Positions 18,038 through 26,215 of a DNA stretch of 37,470 nt are shown here, in pieces (position 1 is the first letter of the stretch; each line of letters opens with the position of its first letter). The stretch is from Candidatus Ruthenibacterium merdigallinarum (GTDB lineage Bacteria; Bacillota; Clostridia; Oscillospirales; Ruminococcaceae). The notes below the pieces were generated by a model. That model had not been told where the DNA came from. It ran no database searches and saw only the letters and a program-made list of their open reading frames with translations. The stretch spans positions 1 to 37,470 of the forward strand of contig DXGT01000004.1 of the NCBI GenBank assembly GCA_019113785.1. Direction: 5' to 3'. The translations under genes and the position numbers were made by a program.

Positions 18038-18457
18038 TCAGACCCCCAATTCTTCCATAGCGGCGGCAATGCTGGCGCTGTCGAGAGTTTCGTTCATCTT
18101 CTTCCAGGCCGCGGTGTCCCAGATCTCGGCATGGCCGCCCACGCCGATGATGGTGACGTCTTTTTTCAGGCCCGCGTGCGCGCGCAGCGCGCCCGTCAAA
18201 AGGATACGGCCCTGTTTGTCCGGCTGCACCTGCGCGGCCGAAGCGAACAAAAAGCGCTGGATGTTGCTCGTTTTTACGATGCTCTTCTCGGCAAGCAGCG
18301 CGGCCACGCGCTCCCACTCTTTTTCCGGGAACGCGACCAGGCAATTGTCGAGCCACCGCGTGACGATGAACTGCGGGCCCATCTCGTCGCGGAATTTGGG
18401 CGGGAAGTTCACGCGGCCCTTGTCGTCGATGGCATAGCTGTACTCGCCGATCAACAT
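18038..18457 (-). CDS. mraZ: Transcriptional regulator MraZ
   Basis: MLIGEYSYAIDDKGRVNFPPKFRDEMGPQFIVTRWLDNCLVAFPEKEWE. Confidence 0.97.
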   Translation of the reverse strand: MLIGEYSYAIDDKGRVNFPPKFRDEMGPQFIVTRWLDNCLVAFPEKEWERVAALLAEKSIVKTSNIQRFLFASAAQVQPDKQGRILLTGALRAHAGLKKDVTIIGVGGHAEIWDTAAWKKMNETLDSASIAAAMEELGV

Positions 18458-18494
18458 GTCCGCCGCCGCCCTTCCGTCACGTCATCCACGCGGG

Positions 18495-18536
18495 TTTCCC
18501 CACATAGGCCCACTTATCCCTACTTCTCCCCACTCG
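18495..18536 (-). promoter_or_regulatory. MraZ-binding-type repeat box (four 10-bp-phased GTGGG-like repeats)
   Basis: Minus strand AGTGGGGAGA|AGTAGGGATA|AGTGGGCCTA|TGTGGGGAAA between the promoter and mraZ. Confidence 0.85.
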
Positions 18537-18544
18537 GTATCTCT

Positions 18545-18573
18545 ATTATACGGTCACTTGTGGGAAAATGCAA
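18545..18573 (-). promoter_or_regulatory. SigA-type promoter of the dcw operon (mraZ promoter)
   Basis: Minus strand TTGCAT-17 bp-TATAAT immediately upstream of the GTGGG repeats. Confidence 0.85.
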
Positions 18574-18666
18574 CCATTTTTTGTGAGAAAATACGAATGG
18601 GCGAAAGTTTCACAAAGGAGCGCGCGCAAACCCTTTTGCGCTTTGAGCGGCCGCAGGGCGCGAAAA

Positions 18667-18712
18667 CGGGGCGGCGCCCCTTTCGCACTGCCGCGAAAAG
18701 GGCGCCGCCCCG
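18667..18712. terminator. Long hairpin terminator separating the ABC operon from dcw
   Basis: cggggcggcgcccctttcgc/gcgaaaagggcgccgccccg, 19 of 20 positions complementary, 6-nt loop. Confidence 0.8.
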
Positions 18713-18753
18713 CTTTTCTTTGTATGATTTTTACGACATTCCCCTGCCGCGCT

Positions 18754-19902
18754 TTACCGGGCGCTTTTCCCGCATCCGGCGCGCCCCGCGCGGGCGATGC
18801 AAATGCGCCGGGGCCCGCTTGCAGGCGGGGCGGCTTTTGCGCCCTGCGCCGCCGGGCCGCTCTCCTCTTGTGCGCGGCGGGCGGCTTTGCGCGGGCCTTC
18901 TTCGCCGCGCCCCGCCGCCGCATAAATGGCCAGCGCGGCCCATGCGACCGCAAGGTGGGCGGCGCAGCGCAAAAGCGCCATCTTTGCCTGCACGTCTTTT
19001 TCAAACGGGCGCAGGGACAGCCACGCGCGCACGCCGTCGGCAAACTGCCCGGCCAGCGCGGGCCAGAAGGAAAAATCGCTCCAGCGCGCGGGGATCATCC
19101 AGCCCGGCAGCGCGCCGAGCGCCGCCGGCAAGGCCAGCGCGGCGCACACCGACAGCGCTAGCAATGCTGCGCCGCGCGCAGGGGGTGCAAGCGCGCACGC
19201 GCTGCGCAAAAGCCGCGCCGCCAGCACCAGCGCCGCGAGGACCAGCGGCGCAAAGCACAAAGCCTTCGCCAGGGCCGCCGTGCCTGCGCCCACACAGACG
19301 GCGTCCGGCTCGCCGAGGCCTGCGGCCGCGGCAAACGCGCGCGCCGAGTCGGTTTCCTCTGCGCCGGGTTCGCCCTGCAATTCCACACAGGTGAACGCCT
19401 CGTCCTCCCCTGCGCCCGCCAGCGCCAATAGCCCGCCGCCTGCAAACACGCCGCGCACCGTGTACGCGCGGCGCGCGCCGTCCTGCGTCTCCATCGTCAG
19501 CGGCAGGCCCACGACGTCGGCCGCGCCGAACAATTCCTGCGCCAGCGCCTCGCTCAGCGCGCAGCCGGCGGCGTCCTGCGCGCCGGGCATGCCGCCGCAC
19601 AAAAAGTCCGCCGCAAAGCACGCGCCGCCGTCGCCGCAGAAGGCGATCACCTCGGCCTGCGCCGCGGTGCGCGGTGTGCGCACCGTGCGCCGCTCCTGCC
19701 GCCAGAAGGTGGGGACGCCCTGCCCCGCCTCCTGCGCATAGCGGCGCGCCGCCTGTACCTGCGCGGCGGGCAGGGGCGTTTCGTACCGCAGGCCGGCGGC
19801 CGGATACAGCGCCTCGGCGCGCTGCGCCGCGCGCAGGGCGAAGAACAGGCACAGCCCGCACGCCGCGAGCGCCAGCGCGCGCAGCAACCGGCGCGCGCTC
19901 AT
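18754..19902 (-). CDS. MacB/FtsX-like ABC transporter permease (4 predicted TMs with an extracellular core domain)
   Basis: TM1 LLRALALAACGLCLFFALRAA, extracytoplasmic domain with ALSEALAQELFGAADVVGLPLTMETQDGARRAYTVRGVF, then three TMs; ATGA overlap with the upstream gene. Confidence 0.65.
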   Translation of the reverse strand: MSARRLLRALALAACGLCLFFALRAAQRAEALYPAAGLRYETPLPAAQVQAARRYAQEAGQGVPTFWRQERRTVRTPRTAAQAEVIAFCGDGGACFAADFLCGGMPGAQDAAGCALSEALAQELFGAADVVGLPLTMETQDGARRAYTVRGVFAGGGLLALAGAGEDEAFTCVELQGEPGAEETDSARAFAAAAGLGEPDAVCVGAGTAALAKALCFAPLVLAALVLAARLLRSACALAPPARGAALLALSVCAALALPAALGALPGWMIPARWSDFSFWPALAGQFADGVRAWLSLRPFEKDVQAKMALLRCAAHLAVAWAALAIYAAAGRGEEGPRKAARRAQEESGPAAQGAKAAPPASGPRRICIARAGRAGCGKSAR

Positions 19903-21206
19903 TCTTCCACCCGCACGCGCGCGCCCTCGCTGAGGGCTTTCGACGCGCCCGTCACAATGCGGTCGCCCGGCGCGACGGAGCCCGTCACGGCCACGATGTC
20001 CGCGCCGCGCGCCTCCACCTGCACGGCCATGCGCTCCAGCACGGTCTGCGCGCCCAGGACGGTCTGGCGCTCGCGCGCGGCATAGACGAACGTCCCCTGC
20101 GCGTCCTGGCGCACGGCCTGCGCGGGCAGGCACATCGCGTACTCGGCCTCGCTGAGCGTGATGCGCGCCGACGCCGCGCCCTCGCGCCACTGGGCGTCCG
20201 GCAGGCGCGCCGTCACCTGCACGCCGCCGTCCTCGAGCGCGCGCACGGCGTCGATCGACGCCTGGGCTTCGCCGCTCTGCTCCTGCGAGACCGTCGCCGC
20301 CGCGCCCGCCTGCGCGAGCTGCGCGTCCTCGCCGTACAGCGCCGCCTCGAACACATAGCCGCCCGCCGCCGTCGCAAGGGTGCACGCCTCGCCTTGCGCG
20401 GCCTGCCCGGGCGCGAGGCTCCATGTGAGCAGCGTGCCGTCCGCCTGCGCGCACAGCGCATAGCCGTCGTCCGCAAGCGCCTCGAGCGCCGCGAGCTGCG
20501 CCTCCAGCGCTTCGATTTGCAGCGCCAGCACCCCGGCCTGCGCCGCATTTTCCCGCTCGGCCTGCGCGGCGGCGGCCTGCGCGTCATGGTAGGCGGCGAT
20601 GGCCGCGTCGCGCGCCTGCTGGGCTTGCAGGGCCGCGCGGTTGGCTGCTTCCAGCGCCTCCTTCGCGCTTTGCACGGCCGCTTCGTCCGGCGGGTCGGCC
20701 GCCTGCGCCGCATCGAGGGCCGCCTGGGCCCCGCGCACGTCCTCATAGGCCCAGTCCAGCGCGGTCTGGGCCGCGGCGGCCTGCGAGGCGTCCGCTGCAT
20801 CCGTCTGCAAAAGGGCGTCGCGCTGGGCGCGCAGAAGCGCGAGCTGCGCGTTCGCCTGCCGCGCGGCCCGCTGCGTCTGCGCCTCGTCGAACTGCGCGAT
20901 GCGCTGCCCGGCCTGCACGCGCTCGCCCTCCTGCACCAGCAGGCTTTGCACCACAGCCCCCTCGGGCGCGGCCTGCACCTCGCGCGCAGCGGCTCGCACC
21001 GTCCCCTCGGCGGCGGCCTCCACGCGCACCACGCCGCGCGCGGGGCCCGTCAGCGTCACGGTGGGCAGCGCGGCCTGCGCCGCGCCCTGCGCCGCGAGCG
21101 TCAGCACCAGCATCGCCGCGAAAAAACGCGCGGCGCGCCGCAGCGCCGCGTCGCCCTCCCTTTCGCGCAGCGCCGAAAGCGCGGCGCGCATATCCGGCAG
21201 CTTCAT
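19899..21206 (-). CDS. HlyD/MacA-like periplasmic adaptor (membrane fusion) protein
   Basis: N-terminal TM, biotinyl-lipoyl-like VQSLLVQEGERVQAGQRIAQFDEAQ, long Ala-rich coiled coil, beta-barrel-like C-terminus. Confidence 0.78.
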   Translation of the reverse strand: MKLPDMRAALSALREREGDAALRRAARFFAAMLVLTLAAQGAAQAALPTVTLTGPARGVVRVEAAAEGTVRAAAREVQAAPEGAVVQSLLVQEGERVQAGQRIAQFDEAQTQRAARQANAQLALLRAQRDALLQTDAADASQAAAAQTALDWAYEDVRGAQAALDAAQAADPPDEAAVQSAKEALEAANRAALQAQQARDAAIAAYHDAQAAAAQAERENAAQAGVLALQIEALEAQLAALEALADDGYALCAQADGTLLTWSLAPGQAAQGEACTLATAAGGYVFEAALYGEDAQLAQAGAAATVSQEQSGEAQASIDAVRALEDGGVQVTARLPDAQWREGAASARITLSEAEYAMCLPAQAVRQDAQGTFVYAARERQTVLGAQTVLERMAVQVEARGADIVAVTGSVAPGDRIVTGASKALSEGARVRVEE

Positions 21207-21220
21207 GCCGCTCTCCCCTT

Positions 21221-22075
21221 TCATCCTTCTTTCAGCCCGGCGCTCTGGATGCCGAGCTCGAGATAGTCCTGCCCGAACAGGAACACCAGCACCGCGGGCG
21301 CGAGCATCAGCAGGCTGGCCGCGCACGCGAGCGACAGCGCCGAGGCCGGCACCTGCGGCAGATACAGCGACAGCGGCCACAGCGCCTGGTTTTTCAAAAA
21401 CGTCATCGGCTGCTCCACAGCGCCCCACGCCTCGAGAAAGCACAGTACACACGCCGACAGAATGCCCGGCATGCCCAGCGGCAAACCGATCGACCAGAAC
21501 GTGCGCGCATAGCCCGCGCCGTCGAGCGCGGCCGCCTCCAGCAAGCTGCGCGGCACGCTGTCAAAGCCCTTTGCCATGATGAACACGGGGAACGCCGAGA
21601 ACGCGCCCGGCAGGATGACGGCCCACATCGTGTCCATCAGGCCCAACGCGTCCAGCACAAGATAGCTGGGCACCATCGTCACCTGGAACGGCAGCAGCAT
21701 CAGCACCGTATACACCGCCAGCAGCGGCCGGCGCAGCCGAAAGCGCAGGCGCGACAGGGCCCACGCCGCGCCCGCGCCCGCCAGCAGCTGCCCTGCCACC
21801 TGCCCGAAGGCCTGCGCGCAGGTGTTCCAGAACATCACGAAGAACTGCGGCGTGTCGAAGAGCAGCTGCACGGCGGGCGCGAGGCTGGGTGCGGGCGGCC
21901 ACAGCGGCCAGACGGCGTACCCCTCGCCCGCGCCGAGCGCCGGGCTCAGCGCCGCGGCCAGCGCGCTCTGGCCCGTGACGGCGCCGCACGCCATGCACCA
22001 CACCGCCGCCCACGAGAGCGCCGCCGGCGCGCACAGCACAGCCAGCGCCGGCCCCGCACCGCCCCGGCGCCTCAT
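21221..22075 (-). CDS. Carbohydrate ABC transporter permease (MalG-like)
   Basis: TMs plus EAA-like loop SVPRSLLEAAALDGAGYARTFWSIGLPLGMPGIL. Confidence 0.88.
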   Translation of the reverse strand: MRRRGGAGPALAVLCAPAALSWAAVWCMACGAVTGQSALAAALSPALGAGEGYAVWPLWPPAPSLAPAVQLLFDTPQFFVMFWNTCAQAFGQVAGQLLAGAGAAWALSRLRFRLRRPLLAVYTVLMLLPFQVTMVPSYLVLDALGLMDTMWAVILPGAFSAFPVFIMAKGFDSVPRSLLEAAALDGAGYARTFWSIGLPLGMPGILSACVLCFLEAWGAVEQPMTFLKNQALWPLSLYLPQVPASALSLACAASLLMLAPAVLVFLFGQDYLELGIQSAGLKEG

Positions 22076-22956
22076 GCGCCGCCCCCGCGCATGGCGCGCT
22101 GCAGCGGCAGCGCCAGTGCCAGCAGCGCCAGCGCCGACAACACGGCCGCCGCCGTCAGGCGGCCCATATCCAGCGAGGCGAACCAGTTGTTGAACAGATG
22201 CTGCAAAAGATAGATGCTCTCGTGCGGGTAGCTGCCCGCGACGAGATACGCCTCGCGGAAGGCTTTGAACGCGTTGACAAGGCTCAGCAGCGCCGTAAGC
22301 GCCAGCGTGGGCGCAAGCTGCGGCAGCGTGATGCGCCGCAATGTCTGCCAGCGCGTGGCGCCGTCCACGGCGGCGGCCTCGTACAGGCTGTCCGGCACGG
22401 CGCCGAGGCCCGCCAGCCACAGCACCATGTCATAGCCGGCGTTTTTCCAGACGTAAGTGCCCACCAGCACCCAGAACGCCGCGCCCGTGCCCATGAAATC
22501 GACCTCCTGCGCGCCCAGCGCCGCCAGCAGGCCGTTCACCGCGCCCCTGCGCGCAAACAGCACCTGCCACAGCAGCGCCACGCTGGCCACAGGGAGGGCC
22601 ATGGGCAGCAGAAAGGCGGTTTTCAGCCGGCGGGCGGCACGCGGCGCGCGGCCTTTCGCCAGCGGGCGCACCGCCAGCGCCAGCGCGAAGCTGACTGCCA
22701 GCAGCAGCGGCACGCACACGCACAGAAAGCGAGCCGTGTTGCCCGCCGCCAGCCGGAACGCCGCGTTGCCCAGCACCGCGCGGTAGTTTGCAAGGCCCGC
22801 ACCCTGCGTGCCCAGCGCGTTTGTAAAGCTGCGGCGCACCGTCTCGGCGAACGGCGCCAGCACGAACAGCGCCGTGCCCAAAACGCTGGGCAGCAAAAAG
22901 CACGCGGCCGCGGCCGCCTCGCGCCTTTGCGCGCGCCCGTTCCGCTTGTGCGCCAT
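22072..22956 (-). CDS. Sugar ABC transporter permease (MalF/UgpA-like)
   Basis: EAA loop AVPDSLYEAAAVDGATRWQTLRRITLPQLAPTL; start uncertain (22956, 22965 or 23010); ATGA overlap with the next gene. Confidence 0.87.
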   Translation of the reverse strand: MAHKRNGRAQRREAAAAACFLLPSVLGTALFVLAPFAETVRRSFTNALGTQGAGLANYRAVLGNAAFRLAAGNTARFLCVCVPLLLAVSFALALAVRPLAKGRAPRAARRLKTAFLLPMALPVASVALLWQVLFARRGAVNGLLAALGAQEVDFMGTGAAFWVLVGTYVWKNAGYDMVLWLAGLGAVPDSLYEAAAVDGATRWQTLRRITLPQLAPTLALTALLSLVNAFKAFREAYLVAGSYPHESIYLLQHLFNNWFASLDMGRLTAAAVLSALALLALALPLQRAMRGGGA

Positions 22957-23102
22957 CGCCGCCATCCCCTTTCCCTTCGCCGTCCCGGTTTCTTTCAGCA
23001 TACCGCGCAAAGCTCAAAAAAGCCTGAAAGACGAAAAAACGCAGAAAAAGCGCGGGGCACGCCGTTTTTCCGCGCCCCGCGCTCCTTCTCTTTTCCAATC
23101 GC

Positions 23103-25385
23103 TCACTGCCGCTCGGCAAGATAGAGCGCCAGCTCCTGCTGCAAGGCCGCGGCGGCTTCGTCCGCCGTCTCGCCGCCGTCGCAGATGCGCGCGGCGTGGG
23201 CCAGCAGCTTTTCGTACACGGCCTCGTCGCGCGTCACGGGCGTCTGCGCCCGCTCAAGGAACGCGCGCACGTCGCCCGCGTACGCCACAGTGTAATCGCC
23301 GTCCTCCAGCAGCGCCAGCTGCGCGTCCAGCGCGGCGTTTGTCACAGGCAGGCACCCGTTCTGCGGCTGCGTCTGCACCTCGTCGCTCAAAAGCAGGCTC
23401 ACCCACTCGGCCGCGGCGTCCTTGTTCCCGCTGGCGGCCGAAACGCCCGCCAGCGTATTCGGCTCATAGGCCCCCTGCACAAGGCCCGGGCGCGGCACAA
23501 GGTACAATTCCCCGCCCGCGGCGTCCTGCGGCAGCAGCATGTCGGTGAAGTACCCCACGCCCGCGAGGTCCGCATAGCCGTAGCGCGAGGCGTGCACGAA
23601 CGAATACTCGTATGCCGGCTGCAAATACGTCACCATCACCGCGCGGTCGCCCTGGCTGGCCGCGCCGTAGTCCTCGCTGTACGCGCGGCCTTTCACGTCG
23701 TTGCAGGCGGCCGCCTGCTCGAGGAAGGCGCACAGCGCGCGCAGCGCCTGGCCGTCCACCGCGCCGCCGGACAAAAGCGCCGGGGCCGACGAATCGTACG
23801 CGAAATCCAGCACGTCCTGCGCCGTGGCAAACGGCATCGCATGGCGCTGCGCCTCGGTGCGCTGGGCGTAGAATTCGTCCGAATCCATATCCATCGCCGG
23901 GCGCGCGGGGCTCGCCTGCATCGCGCTGCACACGGCGTCCAGCGAGGTGAGGGCCTCGGTGTCCTGCGTGTCGCCGTATACAATCGGCATCGTCCACCCG
24001 CCGGGCACCACATACATCGCCTCTGACGCAAAGTCCGCGCGGATCTGCTTTTGCAGCGCGTCTGCGTCCACTTTGCCCGAGAGGTCCTCCAAAAGGCCCT
24101 GCGCAATGTAGGACGCGTAATCGACGCCGTCGAGGATCAGCACGTCCGGCCCCTGCCCGGCCAGCAGTTCGGTGTTCAGCGCGCGCAGCGCGTCCTGCGC
24201 GCTGGCAAAGCCGCCGTCCTCCAGCGCCGCCGTCACCTGCACACTCGACTCCGGGTGCTTTTGCAGGTACGCGGCGCTGGCCGCATCCACAAGATTGCTC
24301 GAGCGCAGCGTCCAGATGCGCAGCGTATCCTGCGCGGCGCTGGGCGCCGTCTCGTCGTACGCATAGCGCGTCAGCTCGCCCGTCATGCTCTCGCCTGCCA
24401 TCGTCACGTTCACGCACAAAACGCTGCCGTCCGGCGCGGCCGCCATGCTGATGGCCGTGTTGGACGGTTCGGAGAACGAATACCCGAGCCCCTCGCACAC
24501 GCGCTCGGTAACGGTTCCGGACGCGGAGCGCCGGCTGAGCCCGTCGGTGCTCAGCCACCAGCAGCCGCCATCCTCGTCCGCGGCCGCAGCGCTGATATAG
24601 CTCTGCACATCGGGCGAGACCGTCTCCTGCACCTCGCCGGCGGCGTCCATGCGCGCAAGCAGCGGCATATAGTCGCCGCCCGTGCCCAGCAGCCACGCGC
24701 CCTGCCCACCCGGGATGGGCGCGCAGGCTGTGAACGGCTGGCTCGCGCTCGAGATGGCAAAGTCGGAGACGTCACAGTCCGCCGTTTTTTCGCCGGTGTC
24801 CGTGTCCATGAGCAGCGCGCGCTGCGCCGCGGCGTAGCCCTCATCCGTCATTTTGCCGACGGCGACGAAGAGCTGCGACGCGCTGAACGGCTCCAGCTGC
24901 ACGATGCGTTCGTCCTGCGCAAGGCCGGGCACGGCGAGCGGCGCGGGCGCCGCGTCGTCCGGCTGCGCCAGCTGATACGCCACTTCGCCCGTCTCGGGCG
25001 CATACGTCTCTAAAACCGCCGCGCCCGAAGGCAGCTGCGCGATGTTTGAGATGGCGCCCTGCACGTTTTCCATCCAGGGCAGCGCCTGCGCCTGCCAGGT
25101 GACGCCGCCGTCGGCGCTCACATAGCGCACGGGCGCGTAGTCCTGCTCGCGGACGGCCCAGCACACAAGGGCGCCGTCGTCGAGCCGCGCCACCGAGCGC
25201 GGCACCTCGCCCGCGGGAAATTCCAGCGCCGTGCGCTCCACCCAGCGGCCCATGGCCGCGCCCGCCGACGCGCCATCGGCGGGCGCAGACGAAGCGCCCG
25301 CGCCCGTCTGTTTGCCGCACGCGGCAAGGCCCAGCGCCGTCAGCGCCGCGCACAAAAGCGCGGCGCAGCGTTTTTTCCATTGCAT
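23103..25385 (-). CDS. Lipoprotein: N-terminal propeller-like region fused to an extracellular solute-binding domain
   Basis: Signal/lipobox MQWKKRCAALLCAALTALGLAACGKQ; Asp-box-like YVSADGGVTWQ; C-terminal half DTLRIWTLRSSNLVDAASAAYLQKHPESSVQV...GQGPDVLILDGVDYASYIAQGLLEDLS typical of SBPs. Confidence 0.8.
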   Translation of the reverse strand: MQWKKRCAALLCAALTALGLAACGKQTGAGASSAPADGASAGAAMGRWVERTALEFPAGEVPRSVARLDDGALVCWAVREQDYAPVRYVSADGGVTWQAQALPWMENVQGAISNIAQLPSGAAVLETYAPETGEVAYQLAQPDDAAPAPLAVPGLAQDERIVQLEPFSASQLFVAVGKMTDEGYAAAQRALLMDTDTGEKTADCDVSDFAISSASQPFTACAPIPGGQGAWLLGTGGDYMPLLARMDAAGEVQETVSPDVQSYISAAAADEDGGCWWLSTDGLSRRSASGTVTERVCEGLGYSFSEPSNTAISMAAAPDGSVLCVNVTMAGESMTGELTRYAYDETAPSAAQDTLRIWTLRSSNLVDAASAAYLQKHPESSVQVTAALEDGGFASAQDALRALNTELLAGQGPDVLILDGVDYASYIAQGLLEDLSGKVDADALQKQIRADFASEAMYVVPGGWTMPIVYGDTQDTEALTSLDAVCSAMQASPARPAMDMDSDEFYAQRTEAQRHAMPFATAQDVLDFAYDSSAPALLSGGAVDGQALRALCAFLEQAAACNDVKGRAYSEDYGAASQGDRAVMVTYLQPAYEYSFVHASRYGYADLAGVGYFTDMLLPQDAAGGELYLVPRPGLVQGAYEPNTLAGVSAASGNKDAAAEWVSLLLSDEVQTQPQNGCLPVTNAALDAQLALLEDGDYTVAYAGDVRAFLERAQTPVTRDEAVYEKLLAHAARICDGGETADEAAAALQQELALYLAERQ

Positions 25386-25426
25386 ATCCAAGTCTCCTCT
25401 CCGCTCTTTCTGTGGTTTCTTTTCCT

Positions 25427-25514
25427 ACTGTACCGCAAAAAACTTGAAAAAGCCTTGAAGGGTTTGCACTTCTTTTAAGATTTGTTTAAGATGATGGTGG
25501 TACTATAGTATAGA
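25427..25514. promoter_or_regulatory. Divergent promoter region with two 11-bp-phased direct-repeat pairs
   Basis: CTTGAA at 25443 and 25454; TTTAAG at 25474 and 25485; plus-strand -10 TATAGT/TATAGA at 25504-25514; minus-strand -10 TACAGT at 25427-25432. Confidence 0.6.
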
Positions 25515-25540
25515 ACGAATGTTTGGGGGACGATGCTGCC

Positions 25541-26215
25541 ATGCGCATTTTACTGATCGACGACGACTGCGCGCTGACGGACGCCGTGTGCGCGGCGCTC
25601 GGCGCGCAGGGCTTTGCGGTGGACGTGTGCGCCGACGGGGCCGATGCGCCCTTTTACCTTTCGCAGAAGATCTACGACGCCGTGATCGTGGACCGCATGC
25701 TGCCGGGCTGCGACGGGCTGACGCTTGTGGCGCGCCTGCGCGCGGAGGGCGACCATGTGCCCGTGCTGATGCTGACGGCGCTGGGGCGCGTGGGCGACCG
25801 CGTGGACGGGCTGGACGCCGGCGCGGACGACTATCTGACAAAGCCGTTTGACATGCGCGAGCTGGCCGCGCGTCTGCGCGCGCTGCTGCGCCGCCCGTCC
25901 GAGCGCGCCGAGGAGGGCGTGCTGCGCGCCGGCGCGCTGACGCTCGACGCCTCGCAGATGACGCTGACGGGCCCTGCGGGCACGGTGGCGCTGTCGCGGC
26001 GCGAGTGCGACCTTTTGAGCGTTTTTCTGCGCAGCCCCGGCCGGCTGTTGGCGCGCAGCGTGCTGCTGGGCAGCGTGTGGGGCGCCGAGGCCGATGTGGA
26101 GGACGCCAGCCTCGACAGCTATGTCTACTTTGCGCGCCGGCGGCTGGCGGCGGCTGGCGCGGGGCGCATCGTCACGGTGCGCGGCGTGGGCTACCGCTTT
26201 GAGGTGACACCGTGA
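25541..26215 (+). CDS. OmpR/PhoB-family response regulator
   Basis: MRILLIDDDCALTDAV...IVDRMLPGCDG...KPFDMREL...winged-helix C-terminus ending TVRGVGYRFEV. Confidence 0.95.
   Translation: MRILLIDDDCALTDAVCAALGAQGFAVDVCADGADAPFYLSQKIYDAVIVDRMLPGCDGLTLVARLRAEGDHVPVLMLTALGRVGDRVDGLDAGADDYLTKPFDMRELAARLRALLRRPSERAEEGVLRAGALTLDASQMTLTGPAGTVALSRRECDLLSVFLRSPGRLLARSVLLGSVWGAEADVEDASLDSYVYFARRRLAAAGAGRIVTVRGVGYRFEVTP

Noticed and set aside
18546-19043. Possible small gene or toxin between mraZ and the ABC operon
   Set aside because: Arg/Ala-rich ORF runs through the terminator hairpin and the mraZ promoter; no plausible RBS or domain.
18754-20454. 566-aa ORF as a single protein
   Set aside because: The N-terminal ~180 aa are antiframe translation of the HlyD-like gene; a proper ATG with ATGA overlap is at 19902.
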